A stretch of 64,000 nucleotides of DNA, taken from Archivesica marissinica. Its lineage: Eukaryota > Mollusca > Bivalvia > Venerida > Vesicomyidae. Of this stretch, positions 12,137 through 21,669 are shown one piece after another. Both the position numbers and the translations under genes were made by a program. The stretch lies in NCBI GenBank assembly GCA_014843695.1, contig JABXNX010000076.1, forward strand, positions 1-64,000, read 5' to 3'. Every line of letters begins with the position of its first letter. Position 1 is the first letter of the stretch. The notes beneath the pieces were generated by a model. The model worked only from the letters and a program-made list of their open reading frames with translations. It did no database searches and was not told the DNA's origin.

Positions 12137-12454
12137 GTAACATCTCTAATATAACGATATTAGTTATTTTTATTTGATTGTATCCATTATTTGCCGCAAT
12201 ATGATTCGTCAAATTCGACGCACCACTGGGATGAGAATATGCAGCGGTTAGGGTAATGGTAGTTGAAATCAACGCCCTTAAACCCTCGACCACAGTGGTC
12301 TCTTTTTGTATGTTTTTGTTTGTTTGTTTTGTTGTCGATTTTTATTTCCTGATCACTATACATCATAATTACACATATACATAAAATGTACACATACTGT
12401 AAACTTTCCAAGCATGTACATGTATTGAAAACAAAGAACGTGTCAAAAAGGAAT

Positions 12455-12658
12455 TAATAAGTGCTAACAGCCTGTATGTATGTTCCATTAATGTCAAACC
12501 CATGCTTAGCCGACCTAAGTGGTTAACCAGTACTAAGCAATGTGTGTGAGGTGCCTTGCTCAATGACACTACATACGTGACCTGACCGAGTATCGAACCC
12601 GGGACCGATCGATTCCAAATCCGACGCTCTACCACTGGACCACGTATGCCTGCAGTAC
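12455..12658 (-). mobile_element. tRNA-derived SINE, family 5
   Basis: The minus-strand head reads GGCATACGTGGTCCAGTGGT, then a B-box CGGGTTCGATACTCGG; a body follows toward 12,455. It is shared at the same intron position in unit 2 (40,895-41,097). Confidence 0.6.
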
Positions 12659-13012
12659 TAGCTATGCGCATAATTCATGAATGATATTTATATTAAATTA
12701 TACGTAATCATGTGAAGTTACGTAAAGCGTTGAAATAATAACCCGAAGTATATTGGGAGGTAGGAGTAATTTTAAGTAGAAGAGATAAGATTAGCAAAAG
12801 AAAGTAGGATGCTTTAGGGCCTCTTATCTGATATGTTATTACCTGGGTTGTACAAATATATTCAACAGACATATAAAATATCACAAATTGTACATAATCA
12901 TTATACTGGTATTTCGGTGTGAAATTATTCAATTAATCTGTCATAGCATAATACACATGGTCAATTAAGCATACGCTATCTACTTTTGGCATGAACGTTT
13001 TTTTATTTACAG

Positions 13013-13120
13013 CGCCTTTATGTTCCTCCGGTCAGATGATATGTAGTGGTACGAATGCGTATGCCACGCTTTGTGATACAGTAACTGAATGTAGCAATGG
13101 AGAAGATGAAGCAAACTGTG
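13013..13120 (+). CDS. LDLa exon L3, unit 1
   Basis: 108-nt phase-1 exon, acceptor TTTATTTACAG, donor G|GTAACATC. It is an LDLa module (CSSGQMIC, then CDTVTECSNGEDEANC), but the third Cys is Tyr (codon TAT). The unit 2 copy at 41,456 keeps TGT there. Loss of one disulfide partner suggests relaxed constraint. Confidence 0.7.
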
Positions 13121-13522
13121 GTAACATCTCTATTATAAAGATATTAGTTGTCATTTTATGATATAATGTATTATCTATAACATCAAATATCGAATATTTG
13201 ACGCAATTTGATTGGTCAAATTCGGCACAGCATTGGGATGAGAACTTGCAGAGGGGAGGGGAACGATAATTGAAGTCATATACCTTAACATTCGGAAACG
13301 GATGCCACTTGTCAGTTGTTTGTTCTGGCATGCGTTCTGCCATCATCCAGAAATTCATCAAGTAACTTTACATTCACTGTATCGAAAATAGCACATATTA
13401 CACAGAAATTTCTGATTGTTCGATGGAAGCGTATCTATTTAATTCCGTTATGGCATAATATACATGTATACAGAAAAAGCATTAGCTATCGACCTTTTGC
13501 ATGAATGTTTTTGTCATTACAG

Positions 13523-13630
13523 CGCCGCAATGTTCCTCAAATGAGATTGTCTGTAGCGATATGACCACGTGTGCCACGCTTTGTGATACAATAACTGATT
13601 GTAGCAATGGAGAAGACGAAGCTAACTGTG
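13523..13630 (+). CDS. LDLa exon L4, unit 1
   Basis: 108-nt phase-1 exon, acceptor GTCATTACAG, donor G|GTAACGTC. All six cysteines are present (CSSNEIVC, MTTCATLC, ITDCSNGEDEANC). A family 4 SINE lies about 30 bp downstream in reverse orientation. Confidence 0.75.
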
Positions 13631-13659
13631 GTAACGTCTCTAATATAAGAATTTTTTTT

Positions 13660-13835
13660 ATTTAACGTCGCTACCGGTTGCCCATTTGAGCGACGGGCAT
13701 CTACCTAACAACACCTTTCCTGGCCAGGCTCCATCGGTTAACCAGTACGTGATGCACCAATATCCGTCCGTACGAAACTTACAACGTGTTCATATAAATG
13801 AGACACGGCCTGAGCATGACTCGAACACGTTACCA
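13660..13835 (-). mobile_element. SINE family 4, reverse, fused to an LDLa exon remnant
   Basis: The reverse complement of the family 4 body (ACGTCGCTACCGGTTGCCCA, then CAACACCTTTCCTGGC, then GGTTAACCAGTACGTG) ends in a tRNA-like head near GAGCATGACTCGAACACGTTA. It joins directly to the 3' half of an LDLa exon at about 13,835. Confidence 0.65.
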
Positions 13836-13883
13836 TCAGTATCTGAATATAACAATGGAGAAGACGAAGATAGCTGTGATAAC
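13836..13883 (+). pseudogene. LDLa exon remnant cut by a SINE, unit 1
   Basis: Only the 3' part of an LDLa exon survives (TATCTGAATATAACAATGGA, then GAAGACGAAGATAGCTGTG). Its donor is changed from GGTAAC to ATAAC. A matching remnant lies near 42,288-42,320 in unit 2, so the SINE insertion predates the duplication. Confidence 0.65.
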
Positions 13884-14251
13884 ATCACATCTCTAATTTA
13901 ATGATATTAGTTGTTTTATTTTTGTTTGATTGTATCGATTATTTGCCGCAATATGATTTGTCAAATTCGACACACCACTTGGATGAGAACCGTCAGCGAT
14001 TAGCGTAACGATATTTGAAGGCAACGCCCTTAAACCCTCGACCACAGCGCCCTTTCATCAGATATGTTATTACATGGGTTGTAAACATATCTTCAAGAGA
14101 CATATAAAACATCACAAATTATACACAATCATAATACAGGTATTTCGGTATTTCATTGTGAAATTATTCAATTAATCTGTCATAGCATAATATACATGGA
14201 CAGTTAAGCATAAGCTATCTACCTTTTGCATGCACGATTTTGTCATTACAG

Positions 14252-14359
14252 CGCCGTTGTGTTCCTCAAATGAGATTGTCTGTAGCGATATGACCACGTG
14301 TGCCACACTCTGTGATGAAGTATCTGAATGTAGCAGTGGAGAAGACGAAGATAACTGTG
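14252..14359 (+). CDS. LDLa exon L5, unit 1
   Basis: 108-nt phase-1 exon, acceptor GTCATTACAG, donor G|GTAACGTC. It is a complete LDLa module with six cysteines (CSSNEIVC, MTTCATLC, EVSECSSGEDEDNC). Confidence 0.75.
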
Positions 14360-14384
14360 GTAACGTCATTAATATAAGAATTTA

Positions 14385-14632
14385 TTTTTATTTAACGTCG
14401 CTACCGGTTACCCATTTGAGCGACGGGAAGCTTACCTAACAACACCTTTCCTGGGCAGGCTACAGCGGTTAACCAGTACGTGATGCACCAATATCCGTAC
14501 GAAACTTCCAACGTTTTCATATAAATGAGACACGGCCTGAGCATGACTCGAACCCGTGACCATCAGTGATGATAGGTTACAGTGGTATACAAAGTCCGCG
14601 ACCGTAACCACTCGACCACGGAGGCGGTTGAT
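14385..14632 (-). mobile_element. SINE family 4, reverse, near full length
   Basis: Reverse complement of the family 4 body, starting about 26 bp after exon L5. The tRNA-like head is at 14,535-14,630 (ACTCGAACCCGTGACC, then CGACCACGGAGGCGG). Confidence 0.7.
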
Positions 14633-15015
14633 GAGGATATTATTTGTTAAACTTTATTTTTCATATTGTCGTTAACGTCCAAAATCTATTATTTTACGAA
14701 ATTTGATTGGTCAAACCCAACACCACTGTGGGATGCGAAGCTGCATGGATGAGGGGCAGTGATTAATCGACCTTATTCACTCGGTCAAGGAGGTCACTTG
14801 CAAGTTGTATATTCTTATATGCGTTGTGACTGTCGTCGAGACAAATATCAAGTATCTCTCAGTTCATTGTGTGTAGAGAGTTATAAATATCACAAATTGT
14901 AAAGAATCCTAAGGCCGTTTGATACGAAACGATCCATTTCCCCGCCATAGTTTAACATACACGGAACCATGATCAGCATATGGACACTTTTCATGGAGAG
15001 TTATTGTCATTACAG

Positions 15016-15062
15016 TTCCAGAATGCTTAGCGAATGAGATGGTTTGTAGGAACAACGGATGC
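15016..15062 (+). pseudogene. 5' fragment of an LDLa exon
   Basis: After TTGTCATTACAG the sequence encodes P-E-CLANEMVC-RNNGC, the first half of an LDLa module, then loses similarity. The unit 2 equivalent (43,453) has an early stop. It is probably a dead exon. Confidence 0.5.
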
Positions 15063-15279
15063 CATTTGTCAGTTGTCATGCTTTCTGACTACCGTCAAGA
15101 AATTCATCAATTATCTTTAAAATCCCTGTGTCGAAAATAGCACCAATTACACAGACTACTTTGGCAATTCGATTTAAGATTTAATTTAATTTGATTTAAT
15201 TCCGTTGTAGCATAATATACATGGATAATACAAAAGCATTAGCTATCGATCTTTTGCATGAACTATTTTGTCGTTACAG

Positions 15280-15401
15280 CGCCGGTATGTTCTTCCGGTC
15301 AGATGATATGTAGCGGTACGAATGTGTGTGCAACTCTCTGTGATTGGGTATATGAATGTAGCAATGATGAAGACGAAAACAGCTGTTCATGGCCCAACTA
15401 A
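15280..15401 (+). CDS. Terminal LDLa exon with stop, unit 1
   Basis: The acceptor is TCGTTACAG. The exon encodes a complete six-Cys LDLa module (CSSGQMIC, TNVCATLC, WVYECSNDEDENSC), then SWPN and a TAA stop at 15,399-15,401 instead of a donor. This marks the end of the pseudoprotease-LDLa protein. In unit 2 the same exon has TGA at its first Cys codon. Confidence 0.7.
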
Positions 15402-15509
15402 TGATGTGTACACTACAATATTTAGTCCGACATCGTTCGCTTTAACAACAGTTCAACATGTAGCGGCTAGGTAATACACGTACGAAGCAGTGGGACATTA
15501 ATAACGTTA

Positions 15510-15540
15510 TTCCACTGCTGTCAAGCTTTCAGCAGTGGAA
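15510..15540 (+). promoter_or_regulatory. Perfect 11-bp stem-loop just after the stop codon
   Basis: TTCCACTGCTG and CAGCAGTGGAA are exact inverted repeats separated by 9 nt, about 110 bp after the stop, in the presumed 3' UTR. In unit 2 (43,879-43,910) the stem is weakened by a mismatch and a shift. Function unknown. Confidence 0.45.
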
Positions 15541-15689
15541 AAGAACATTTTATTCTATATAAATTACATAAATGTCTATATATCACCGGAAAGCATATAT
15601 TAATTGGTAATAACAAATACTAGTTGGGCCAATGCAGGACCTTGCTATGAATACACCTTTCACACAAGCATGTCTTTGGTTGTCTGATT

Positions 15690-15748
15690 AGCACAGTCGT
15701 TAGCGCGCTCGCTTCTCACCAATGCAACACGGGGTAAATAAAGATTAA
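15690..15748 (+). mobile_element. SINE family 2 head fragment
   Basis: tRNA-like head TGATTAGCACAGTCGTTAGC with CTCGCTTCTCACCAATGCAA, matching the reverse-oriented element at 18,361-18,605. It then runs into AAATAAAG. Confidence 0.5.
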
Positions 15749-15871
15749 GTAAATCACATAACCATGTTGAAGGCATATGTATTAATTTACAAAGAAGGAA
15801 TATGAATCGATCCAATTTTCCGTCATAGGTTAATAGACACGAGCGCAACCAACAGCATAATGTGTGTGTGT

Positions 15872-16160
15872 GTTTTACGTTTATTTATCGTCGCTGCCGG
15901 TTGCCCATATGAGCGACGCCTCCTGAAGAATTTAGTCATTTTAGATTTTTGGAGGAGAGTGCAATAAGATAGACAGAGACACATTCAAGAGTCTCCTCTG
16001 GTTCATTTACGTGCACGGTGTAAAGCACCGATACGAGATCTTGGTTTAACGTCCCATCTGAAAGACTGTTAATTTTATTAGGGTCAGACGGGGGATCGAA
16101 CCCGCGATCCCTGGATTACCAGTCCAGCGTGTTATCACTGGACTACAGATCCGTCTGTTA
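15872..16160 (-). mobile_element. SINE family 3, reverse, full length
   Basis: On the minus strand: a tRNA-like head (GATCCGTCTG in reverse, B-box-like GGTTCGATCCCCCGTCTGAC complement), a conserved central part (GTGCACGTAAATGAACCAGA complement) and a tail with GATAAATAAACGTAAAACAC. Copies occur at 19,036, 20,262, 24,565 (plus), 44,232 and 47,050. The conserved centre suggests a superfamily with a shared core domain; which one cannot be settled here. Confidence 0.7.
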
Positions 16161-16197
16161 AATATGGACACATTCCATGATGGTTTTGTCTTTACAG

Positions 16198-16245
16198 TGG
16201 CCGGATGTTTAGTGAATCAGATAGAGTGTGGCGGTAGGAAGAGAG
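16198..16245 (+). pseudogene. LDLa-like exon remnant downstream of the gene
   Basis: After GTCTTTACAG the sequence encodes A-GCLVNQIECGG, resembling the start of an LDLa module, then similarity stops. The unit 2 counterpart is at 44,552. It is separated from the terminal exon by SINEs. Confidence 0.4.
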
Positions 16246-16369
16246 AACTGTATCTACTGTCGGCATGGTACGTGCAATCAACATAGCTTACCATGTCGAC
16301 AGTAGCTAAAATTTAATTTCATTTGACTTGTTACCATGATTTATCCATGAAAAGCGGAAATAGTGACTG

Positions 16370-17470
16370 ACTATTGAATACCCTGTTGAGATTGTTCTTC
16401 CTCCGGGTGTTACTTAGACCACTAACTACATAGCATCCAAAACCTCCAGTAGTTAGCTGGGTTAAAATTGTTCTGATTCCAAGTTTACTTAGACCACTAA
16501 CTACATAGCATCCAAAACCTCCAGTAGTTAGCTGGGTTAAAAAAATTCTGATTCCAAGTTTACTTAGACCAATAACTACACAGCATCCCAAACCTCCAGT
16601 AGTGAGCTGGGTTAAAATTGTTATAATTCCAGGTGTTACTTAGACCACTAACTACATAGCATCCAAAATCTCCAGTAGTTAGCTGGGTTAAAATTGTTCT
16701 GATTCCAAGTTTACTTAGACCAATAACTACACAGCATCCCAAACCTCCAGTAGTGAGCTGGGTTAAAATTGTTATAATTCCAGGTGTTACTTAGACCACT
16801 AACTACATAGCATCCAAAATCTCCAGTAGTGAGTTGGTTAAAATGGTTCTAATTCCAGGTGTTACTTAGACAACTAACTACACATCATCCTAAATCTCCT
16901 GTAGTTAGCAGGGTTAACATTGTTCTAATTCCAGGTGTTACTTACACCACTAACTACACATCATCCTAAAGCTCCAGTAGTTAGCTGGGTTAAACTTGTT
17001 TTTATGCCAGGTGCTACTTAGACAACTAACTACACATCATCCTAAATCTTCAGTAGTTAGCCGGGTTAAAATGGTTCTAATTCCAGTTGTTACGTAGACC
17101 ACTAACTACATAGCATCCCAAACCGCCAGTAGTTAGCTGGGTTAAAATGGTTTTGATTCCATGTGTTACGTATACCACTAACTACATAGCATCCTAAATC
17201 TCCAGTAGTTAGCTTGGTTAAAATTGTTCAGATTCCAGGTGTTAGTTTGTCCATTAACTACATAGAATCCCAAATCTCCAGTAGTTAGCTTGGTTAAAAT
17301 GTTCTGATTCCAGGTGTTACTTAGACCACTAACTACATAGCATCCTAAACCTCCAGTAGTGAGTTGTGTTAAAATGGTTCTGATTTAATTAGACCACTAA
17401 CTACAAAGAATCCCAACTCTCCAGTAGCTAGCTAGGTTAAAAGTGTCTCCAAGTGTTATTAAACCACTAA
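16370..17470. repeat. Minisatellite F, unit 1 (about 76 bp period)
   Basis: About 15 diverged units containing ACCACTAACTACATAGCATC and CCAGTAGTTAGCTGGGTTAA. Unit 2 has about 9 units at 44,750-45,430. Open frames across it on the minus strand are repeat artefacts. Confidence 0.9.
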
Positions 17471-17504
17471 TAAACGTGAATATTATGAAGTAATGGGCAT
17501 TATC

Positions 17505-17745
17505 ATGGTGCATGCTAGCTGCATATATAATCACTTTTGCAAACAGCATAAAGCCAGATCAGACTGCACAGAACATGCCGTCTGATCAGGCTCTATGATG
17601 TTTGCTATTCGGATTGTGCATCTAAATATATCTGAATAGTACCAACATATATCCTGATCAGACGTGGCGTTGCGCCGCGGCAGATCTGGATCTATGTTGT
17701 TTGCTGATGTGTTTTTATTTACTCAGCGGGCAAAGGGTTAATGTG
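17505..17745. repeat. Dispersed TGATCAG palindromic element
   Basis: Contains CTGATCAGGCTCTATG and CCTGATCAGACGTGGCG in a partly palindromic arrangement, then ATGTTGTTTGCTGATGTG and AGCGGGCAAAGGGTTAA. Related copies are at 26,795, 31,205, 32,390, 45,460, 54,170, 58,640 and 59,825. No coding capacity. Confidence 0.65.
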
Positions 17746-17764
17746 TAGATGAATAGTCCGTTGA

Positions 17765-18030
17765 TGTTTGTGTTAGCGTTGAACGTTGCACAGGCAGCTT
17801 ACGTCATTAAACGGCTGTTATCGGTGGAGGAAGACAAACCCGTGTGTCCCTCTGAGTAGTATATCAGGCCTTGACGATCGTCCAGGGATAGAGCCATCGA
17901 CCTTCCGCAAGCCACCTGGATAACGTCCTCACGTGCAAAACTTCGACATCCCCAGTTAGAGTCGAACTCACGGCTGTGAGTGGCAAGTAATTTGAGGTCA
18001 ATGAATCGATCATAACCACTCGATCTGATA
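17765..18030 (-). mobile_element. tRNA-Ser-like SINE fragment, reverse
   Basis: The minus strand reads GATCGAGTGGTTATGATCGA with TTGCCACTCACAGCCGTGAG and a B-box-like GTTCGACTCTAACTGGGG, similar to the plus-strand fragment at 24,180. A tail toward 17,765 contains GGTGGAGGAAGACAAACC. It is shared with 45,770-45,990. Confidence 0.5.
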
Positions 18031-18360
18031 CGTCAGCTGAAAATTCCCAATAGTCTTCTTTTCTTGGTATTAATGGAAATATATATCAGACTAAACTATG
18101 ATAAATCGAATATATAGCACGAACATAGCACGTGGGTAGATGCATATGTCGCAGACCGCCGGCGAGCAGCCTGTTCAGCCGTTTCTCTCTCTCTGAAACC
18201 AATATACAGTTTCATACTTTTATAGGCCTACTCTGGTATGTGACATCTGTGATCGGGATGATTCGAAAAGATGTTTGATGGAAACTTTGTGAATATATGA
18301 TGGTAACAGTTGTTCTAGGTGGACATATTTCGATTTTGGAAGCAATCGATTATAAGTTTA

Positions 18361-18605
18361 AGCTTTATTTATTTCACAACGATTGCGAAGCAAGTTTTAA
18401 CAACTTATATTAATCACTCTCGTGGCGCGGATGGAAGCGTAAATATGGTCATTCGTGTGGGAGGAAACCGGAGTACTCGAAGAAAACCCACCTGTCCGAT
18501 CTGGCGACCACAATACCATCTTACATACTGTCATCTCCGAAGATCGAACCCGGGTTGCATTGGTGAGAAGAGAGCGCGCTAACAACTGCGCTAATCGGAC
18601 ATCCA
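18361..18605 (-). mobile_element. SINE family 2, reverse
   Basis: The minus-strand tRNA-like head is GTCCGATTAGCGCAGTTGTT with B-box CCCGGGTTCGATCTTCGG. The body contains CCGGAGTACTCGAAGAAAAC on the plus strand. The 3' tail shares TTGCGAAGCAAGTTTTAACA with family 1. Same location in unit 2 (46,377). Confidence 0.7.
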
Positions 18606-19035
18606 ATTAATCGATTAAGGCCAGTGTTCGTGGCTGTTAGTGAAGTTTTGTCCACTTCCGTTTATTTCTGTAGTAAATTGGACACTTCGGTGACAACAAT
18701 GACCACATGCATTAAAAGATTTCTCTTTCTCCCAAAATCCTACCACCTCCGTCTAATAATTCAAAACGATATCATAGTGGTCACCAAACATGATGCTGAA
18801 ATGAACCTAAAGATCCTATCATACCTAGCTTACACAATACCTGTCGCTTGTTTATTTGTTTCAAAAGGTAGTTATAATGACTATCCTTTCAGCTGAATTG
18901 TGTCTGGGTTCTTTTCGAGTGATTCAAAAGGAATACTAATTGTATTGATTAGTGAACCATAGCGATCGATGTGCTCTCAATATGCAAATAACAGGCATTA
19001 CCACCCATGCTCTTTGATTGGCAAATTGCATGTGT
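18606..19035. other. No recognised feature
   Basis: Collinear with 46,623-47,050 in unit 2. No gene or known repeat is seen. Confidence 0.4.
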
Positions 19036-19318
19036 GTGTGTGTTTTACCTTTATTTATCGTCACTCCCGGTTGCCCATATGAGCGACGCCTCCTGAAGAG
19101 ATTAGTAATTATAGATTTTGGAGGATTGTACAATGATACAGACAGAGATCCATTCCAGAGTCTCATCTGGTTCATTTACGTGCACCGTGTACAGCACCGA
19201 CAAGAGACCCCGGTTTAATGTCCCATCTTAATTTAATTAGGGTCAGACGGGGATCGAACCTGCGATCCCTGGATTACCAGTCCAGCGTGTTACCACTGGA
19301 CTACAGATCCGTCTGTAA
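19036..19318 (-). mobile_element. SINE family 3, reverse
   Basis: Same head, centre and tail as the element at 15,872. The insertion is shared with unit 2 at 47,050. Confidence 0.7.
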
Positions 19319-19892
19319 GGCAAATTTCACAAACAAGACAGTTCTTTTATAACCTGACAATGCTTTGAACTAATTATTTAATTTAAGTTTAATATATATA
19401 AGAACTGTATCGCCATACGTCACTAATGTCATATTTGGACGAGCGGGGTTACTGTGCAAAAGTACTGGACAGTTTTATCATACACAGTTACTGGAAGTAT
19501 CTTTCGTTAACCAGGAATGTCTCCTTTCTAATTACAGAGAGGGTGTCACTATGTTATTACAATACATTTATATCGCTGAGGAACGTATATGCCCTGTTTG
19601 TATATATTCTATGAACTTCCTCACTAATTATATGCAGCTGGTATGCGCACTGGAAGCTACGGGCATACTCAGTTTTGGGCAGCGTTTTATGTACAGTGTC
19701 TTACAGTTTACGTTGTTCCCATGATGGTATATGGACAGGCACATGGTATGTCGCAAATCTGGCCAAGTTATATTATTAGCATAACGTACGATATGTCTTT
19801 CTTTGAATAATTGAAAACAATAGTTACTGTAAAAATGAATAATAAGTAATGAATCGCGGGTTAATAGTGTCCACCGGAGTAGTGTTGAGTGG
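19319..19892. other. No gene; single copy of the sequence amplified in unit 2
   Basis: Holds one copy (about 19,707-19,775) of the segment GTTGTTCCCATGATGGTATA with GTCGCAAATCTGGCCAAGTT. In unit 2 this is a six-fold 67-bp tandem array. No coding signal is recognised. Confidence 0.6.
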
Positions 19893-20132
19893 TAGTCGTG
19901 ATAGCGCAGTGGATGCGTTCGCTTCAGGTTCGAAAAGTTCCGGAGTTCGAGCCCCACTGGAGCCGTTACGAGTGTGTCCTTAGACAAGACATTTAAATTC
20001 CACGTTGCCCTTTCTTTCTCCCTCGTGGCGATGAATTCCATCAGGCATGAGGTCTCGAGAGTGAATAATATAAGTTATAAGAACTTGTTTCGCAATTGAG
20101 CTAAAATAAAGGTGTATAAACTAAACTAAACT
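19893..20132 (+). mobile_element. tRNA-derived SINE, family 1, full length, unit 1 only
   Basis: tRNA-like head AGTCGTGATAGCGCAGTGGA, B-box-like GGAGTTCGAGCCCCAC, body CCACGTTGCCCTTTCTTTCT, tail AAATAAAGGTGTATAAACTA. It is absent at the collinear place in unit 2, where the 67-bp array lies instead. Confidence 0.75.
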
Positions 20133-20261
20133 AGTGTTGCATAATGAAAGCTTGATCGTAATTACTCAATAAATTCGACAACCCATTTAATAAAAGTAAA
20201 TTAATGTGTATATTTATTATAGTGTCACACTTATTTAAAGGACCAGGCATTTATCTGTGTA

Positions 20262-20558
20262 TGTGTGTTTACGTTTATTTATCGTCGCTACCGGTTGCCC
20301 ATATGAGCGACGCCTCCTGAAGAGATTAGTTATTTTAAATTTGTGGAGGATAGTGCAATGATTCAGAGAGAGAGACCCATTCCAGAGTCTCTTCTGGTTC
20401 TCTTACGTGCACGATGAAAAGCACTAACACGAGACCTCGGTTTAATGTCCCATCTGAAAGACTGTTAATTATATTAGGGTCAGACGGGGGATCGAACATG
20501 CGATCCCTGGATTACCAGTCCAGCGTGTTACAACTGGACTACAGATCCGTATGTGAGC
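20262..20558 (-). mobile_element. SINE family 3, reverse
   Basis: Full-length reverse copy with head complement GGGTCAGACGGGGGATCGAA and tail GTTTACGTTTATTTATCGTC. In unit 2 only the head part remains (48,128-48,232), next to the 67-bp array. Confidence 0.7.
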
Positions 20559-20611
20559 CATTTCTGACGTATGATACACCTCTTTCTCTCTTACTTCCCG
20601 AATCCTATGCT

Positions 20612-20905
20612 TGAATGTCAGGCGCCAGGCTGGTAGGCATTCGGTAACTATTATTTAACTAGCTGGCGGCTCACCAACCGGTCATAGCTCCCTGACGATG
20701 TTCGAACCTTCGACATCCCGCTCCGTAGGGGGACGCCATAACCACTAGGCCCGGAGATGTCAGGCGCCAGACTGGTACGCAATCGGTAACCATTATATAA
20801 CTAGCTGGCGGCTCACCAACCGGTCATAGCTCCCTTGTGATGTTCGAACCTTCGACTTCCCGCTCCGTAGGGGGACGCCATAACCACTAAGCCCGGAGAC
20901 GGTTA
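20612..20905 (-). repeat. Repeat H: two tandem copies of a tRNA-like 143-bp segment
   Basis: Two copies of about 143 bp. On the minus strand each carries a tRNA-like head TCCGGGCCTAGTGGTTATGG with GAAGTCGAAGGTTCGAACAT. Each also includes TAACTAGCTGGCGGCTCACC. The pair recurs at 48,295-48,590. The acceptor stem does not close, so these are repeats, not tRNA genes. Confidence 0.65.
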
Positions 20906-21390
20906 CATTGTATTCCAGTTTACTTTTACTTCCCTTATGTACTAGTATACACTACTAGTTTGTATTACATTAAATCCGAACTTTAATCAGGCTTGGCTCT
21001 TAACAATAGTAACATTGTTTAGCTGAATTAAAACCCAAGTTGAAACTAATCTAAATCGCATCTCTGTTTTCCAAGATCAGCATACGGTTTTGTACCCCGT
21101 ACAAACAAGATGGTCGATTGTTATGACACAAAGGCATGTCTATTTGCAACTAATAAAATAGAGGTTTACAGAATTGGTAACACATTAAAACAAGTGATAA
21201 CACCGTTAAAATTAACGGTTCCTCGTTAAATTCTTCGTTAACTGTTGTCGTTAAATATAGCTGTTGTTCAAAACATTATAGTACTAAGGCAGCGTTAAAG
21301 GAACACACTTAACGGCAATTTAACACAAATATTGAACTCACCATCGGGGCTGCGTTAAGATATCTTTAAATATTAACGATATCATTCAAA
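20906..21390. other. Unrecognised; possible edge of a Harbinger-like element
   Basis: Collinear with unit 2 up to about 21,190, where similarity stops. From there the sequence is rich in GTTAA/TTAAC motifs (CCGTTAAAATTAACGG, CGTTAAATTCTTCGTTAACT), which may belong to a mobile element end. Confidence 0.35.
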
Positions 21391-21665
21391 ATGGCCGCCA
21401 TTATTGGTACATTGATAAATACTAATAGAAACGGGAGGGAATACAAGAATAATTCCTTATGTACATATCTGAACCACAATGAGATACATGCCCGGTATAG
21501 ATTTTCTTCAGATGGTATCAATTTTATCACCGATCTGTTGTTTGTTAAACTGAATAGGAAGACAAACCGATCACATGACATGAGCGTTCAAGAACAGGTG
21601 ATGGTGGCACTGAAGTACTCTTGGCCAACGTCGCTAGTGATAATGATGTTTGCAATGGTGATTCG
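21391..21665 (+). pseudogene. PIF/Harbinger (HARBI1-like) transposase N-terminal fragment
   Basis: The open frame encodes HARYRFSSDGINFITDLL, then NRKTNRSHDMSVQEQVMVAL. This fits the R-F-x-F-x-x-x-x-I-x-x-L and T-x-R-S-x-x-x-S-V-x-E-Q-V-x-x-A-L pattern before the DDE nuclease in HARBI1-like proteins. It then appears frameshifted: the continuation fits another frame with G-D-N-D. No DDE domain follows, so it is a truncated relic. It is absent from the sequenced part of unit 2. Confidence 0.55.
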
Positions 21666-21669
21666 GTGA

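Larger units (their letters stand above)
772..15401 (+). other. Pseudoprotease-LDLa gene, unit 1 (E1 off-window)
   Basis: Inferred split gene. Exons E1b (772-850), E2 (6,564-6,720), E3 (9,815-9,912) and E4 (10,721-10,877) encode most of a chymotrypsin-fold domain. LDLa exons at 12,029, 13,013, 13,523, 14,252 and the terminal exon at 15,280 follow. All junction phases agree (0, 1, 0, then 1-1 for LDLa). Introns are filled with minisatellites and SINEs. The protein should be secreted, but no signal-peptide exon was found in the window. Gene structure is inferred from splice motifs and domain fit; there is no transcript evidence. Confidence 0.65.

Noticed and set aside
13686..13901. 71-codon frame ending in an acidic LDLa-like sequence
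   Set aside because: Chimera of a reverse SINE and an LDLa exon stub with a damaged donor.
16331..16742. Minus-strand repetitive frames with GCYVVSGLSKLGIRT units
   Set aside because: Read-through of the 76-bp minisatellite F; frames shift wherever the unit length varies.
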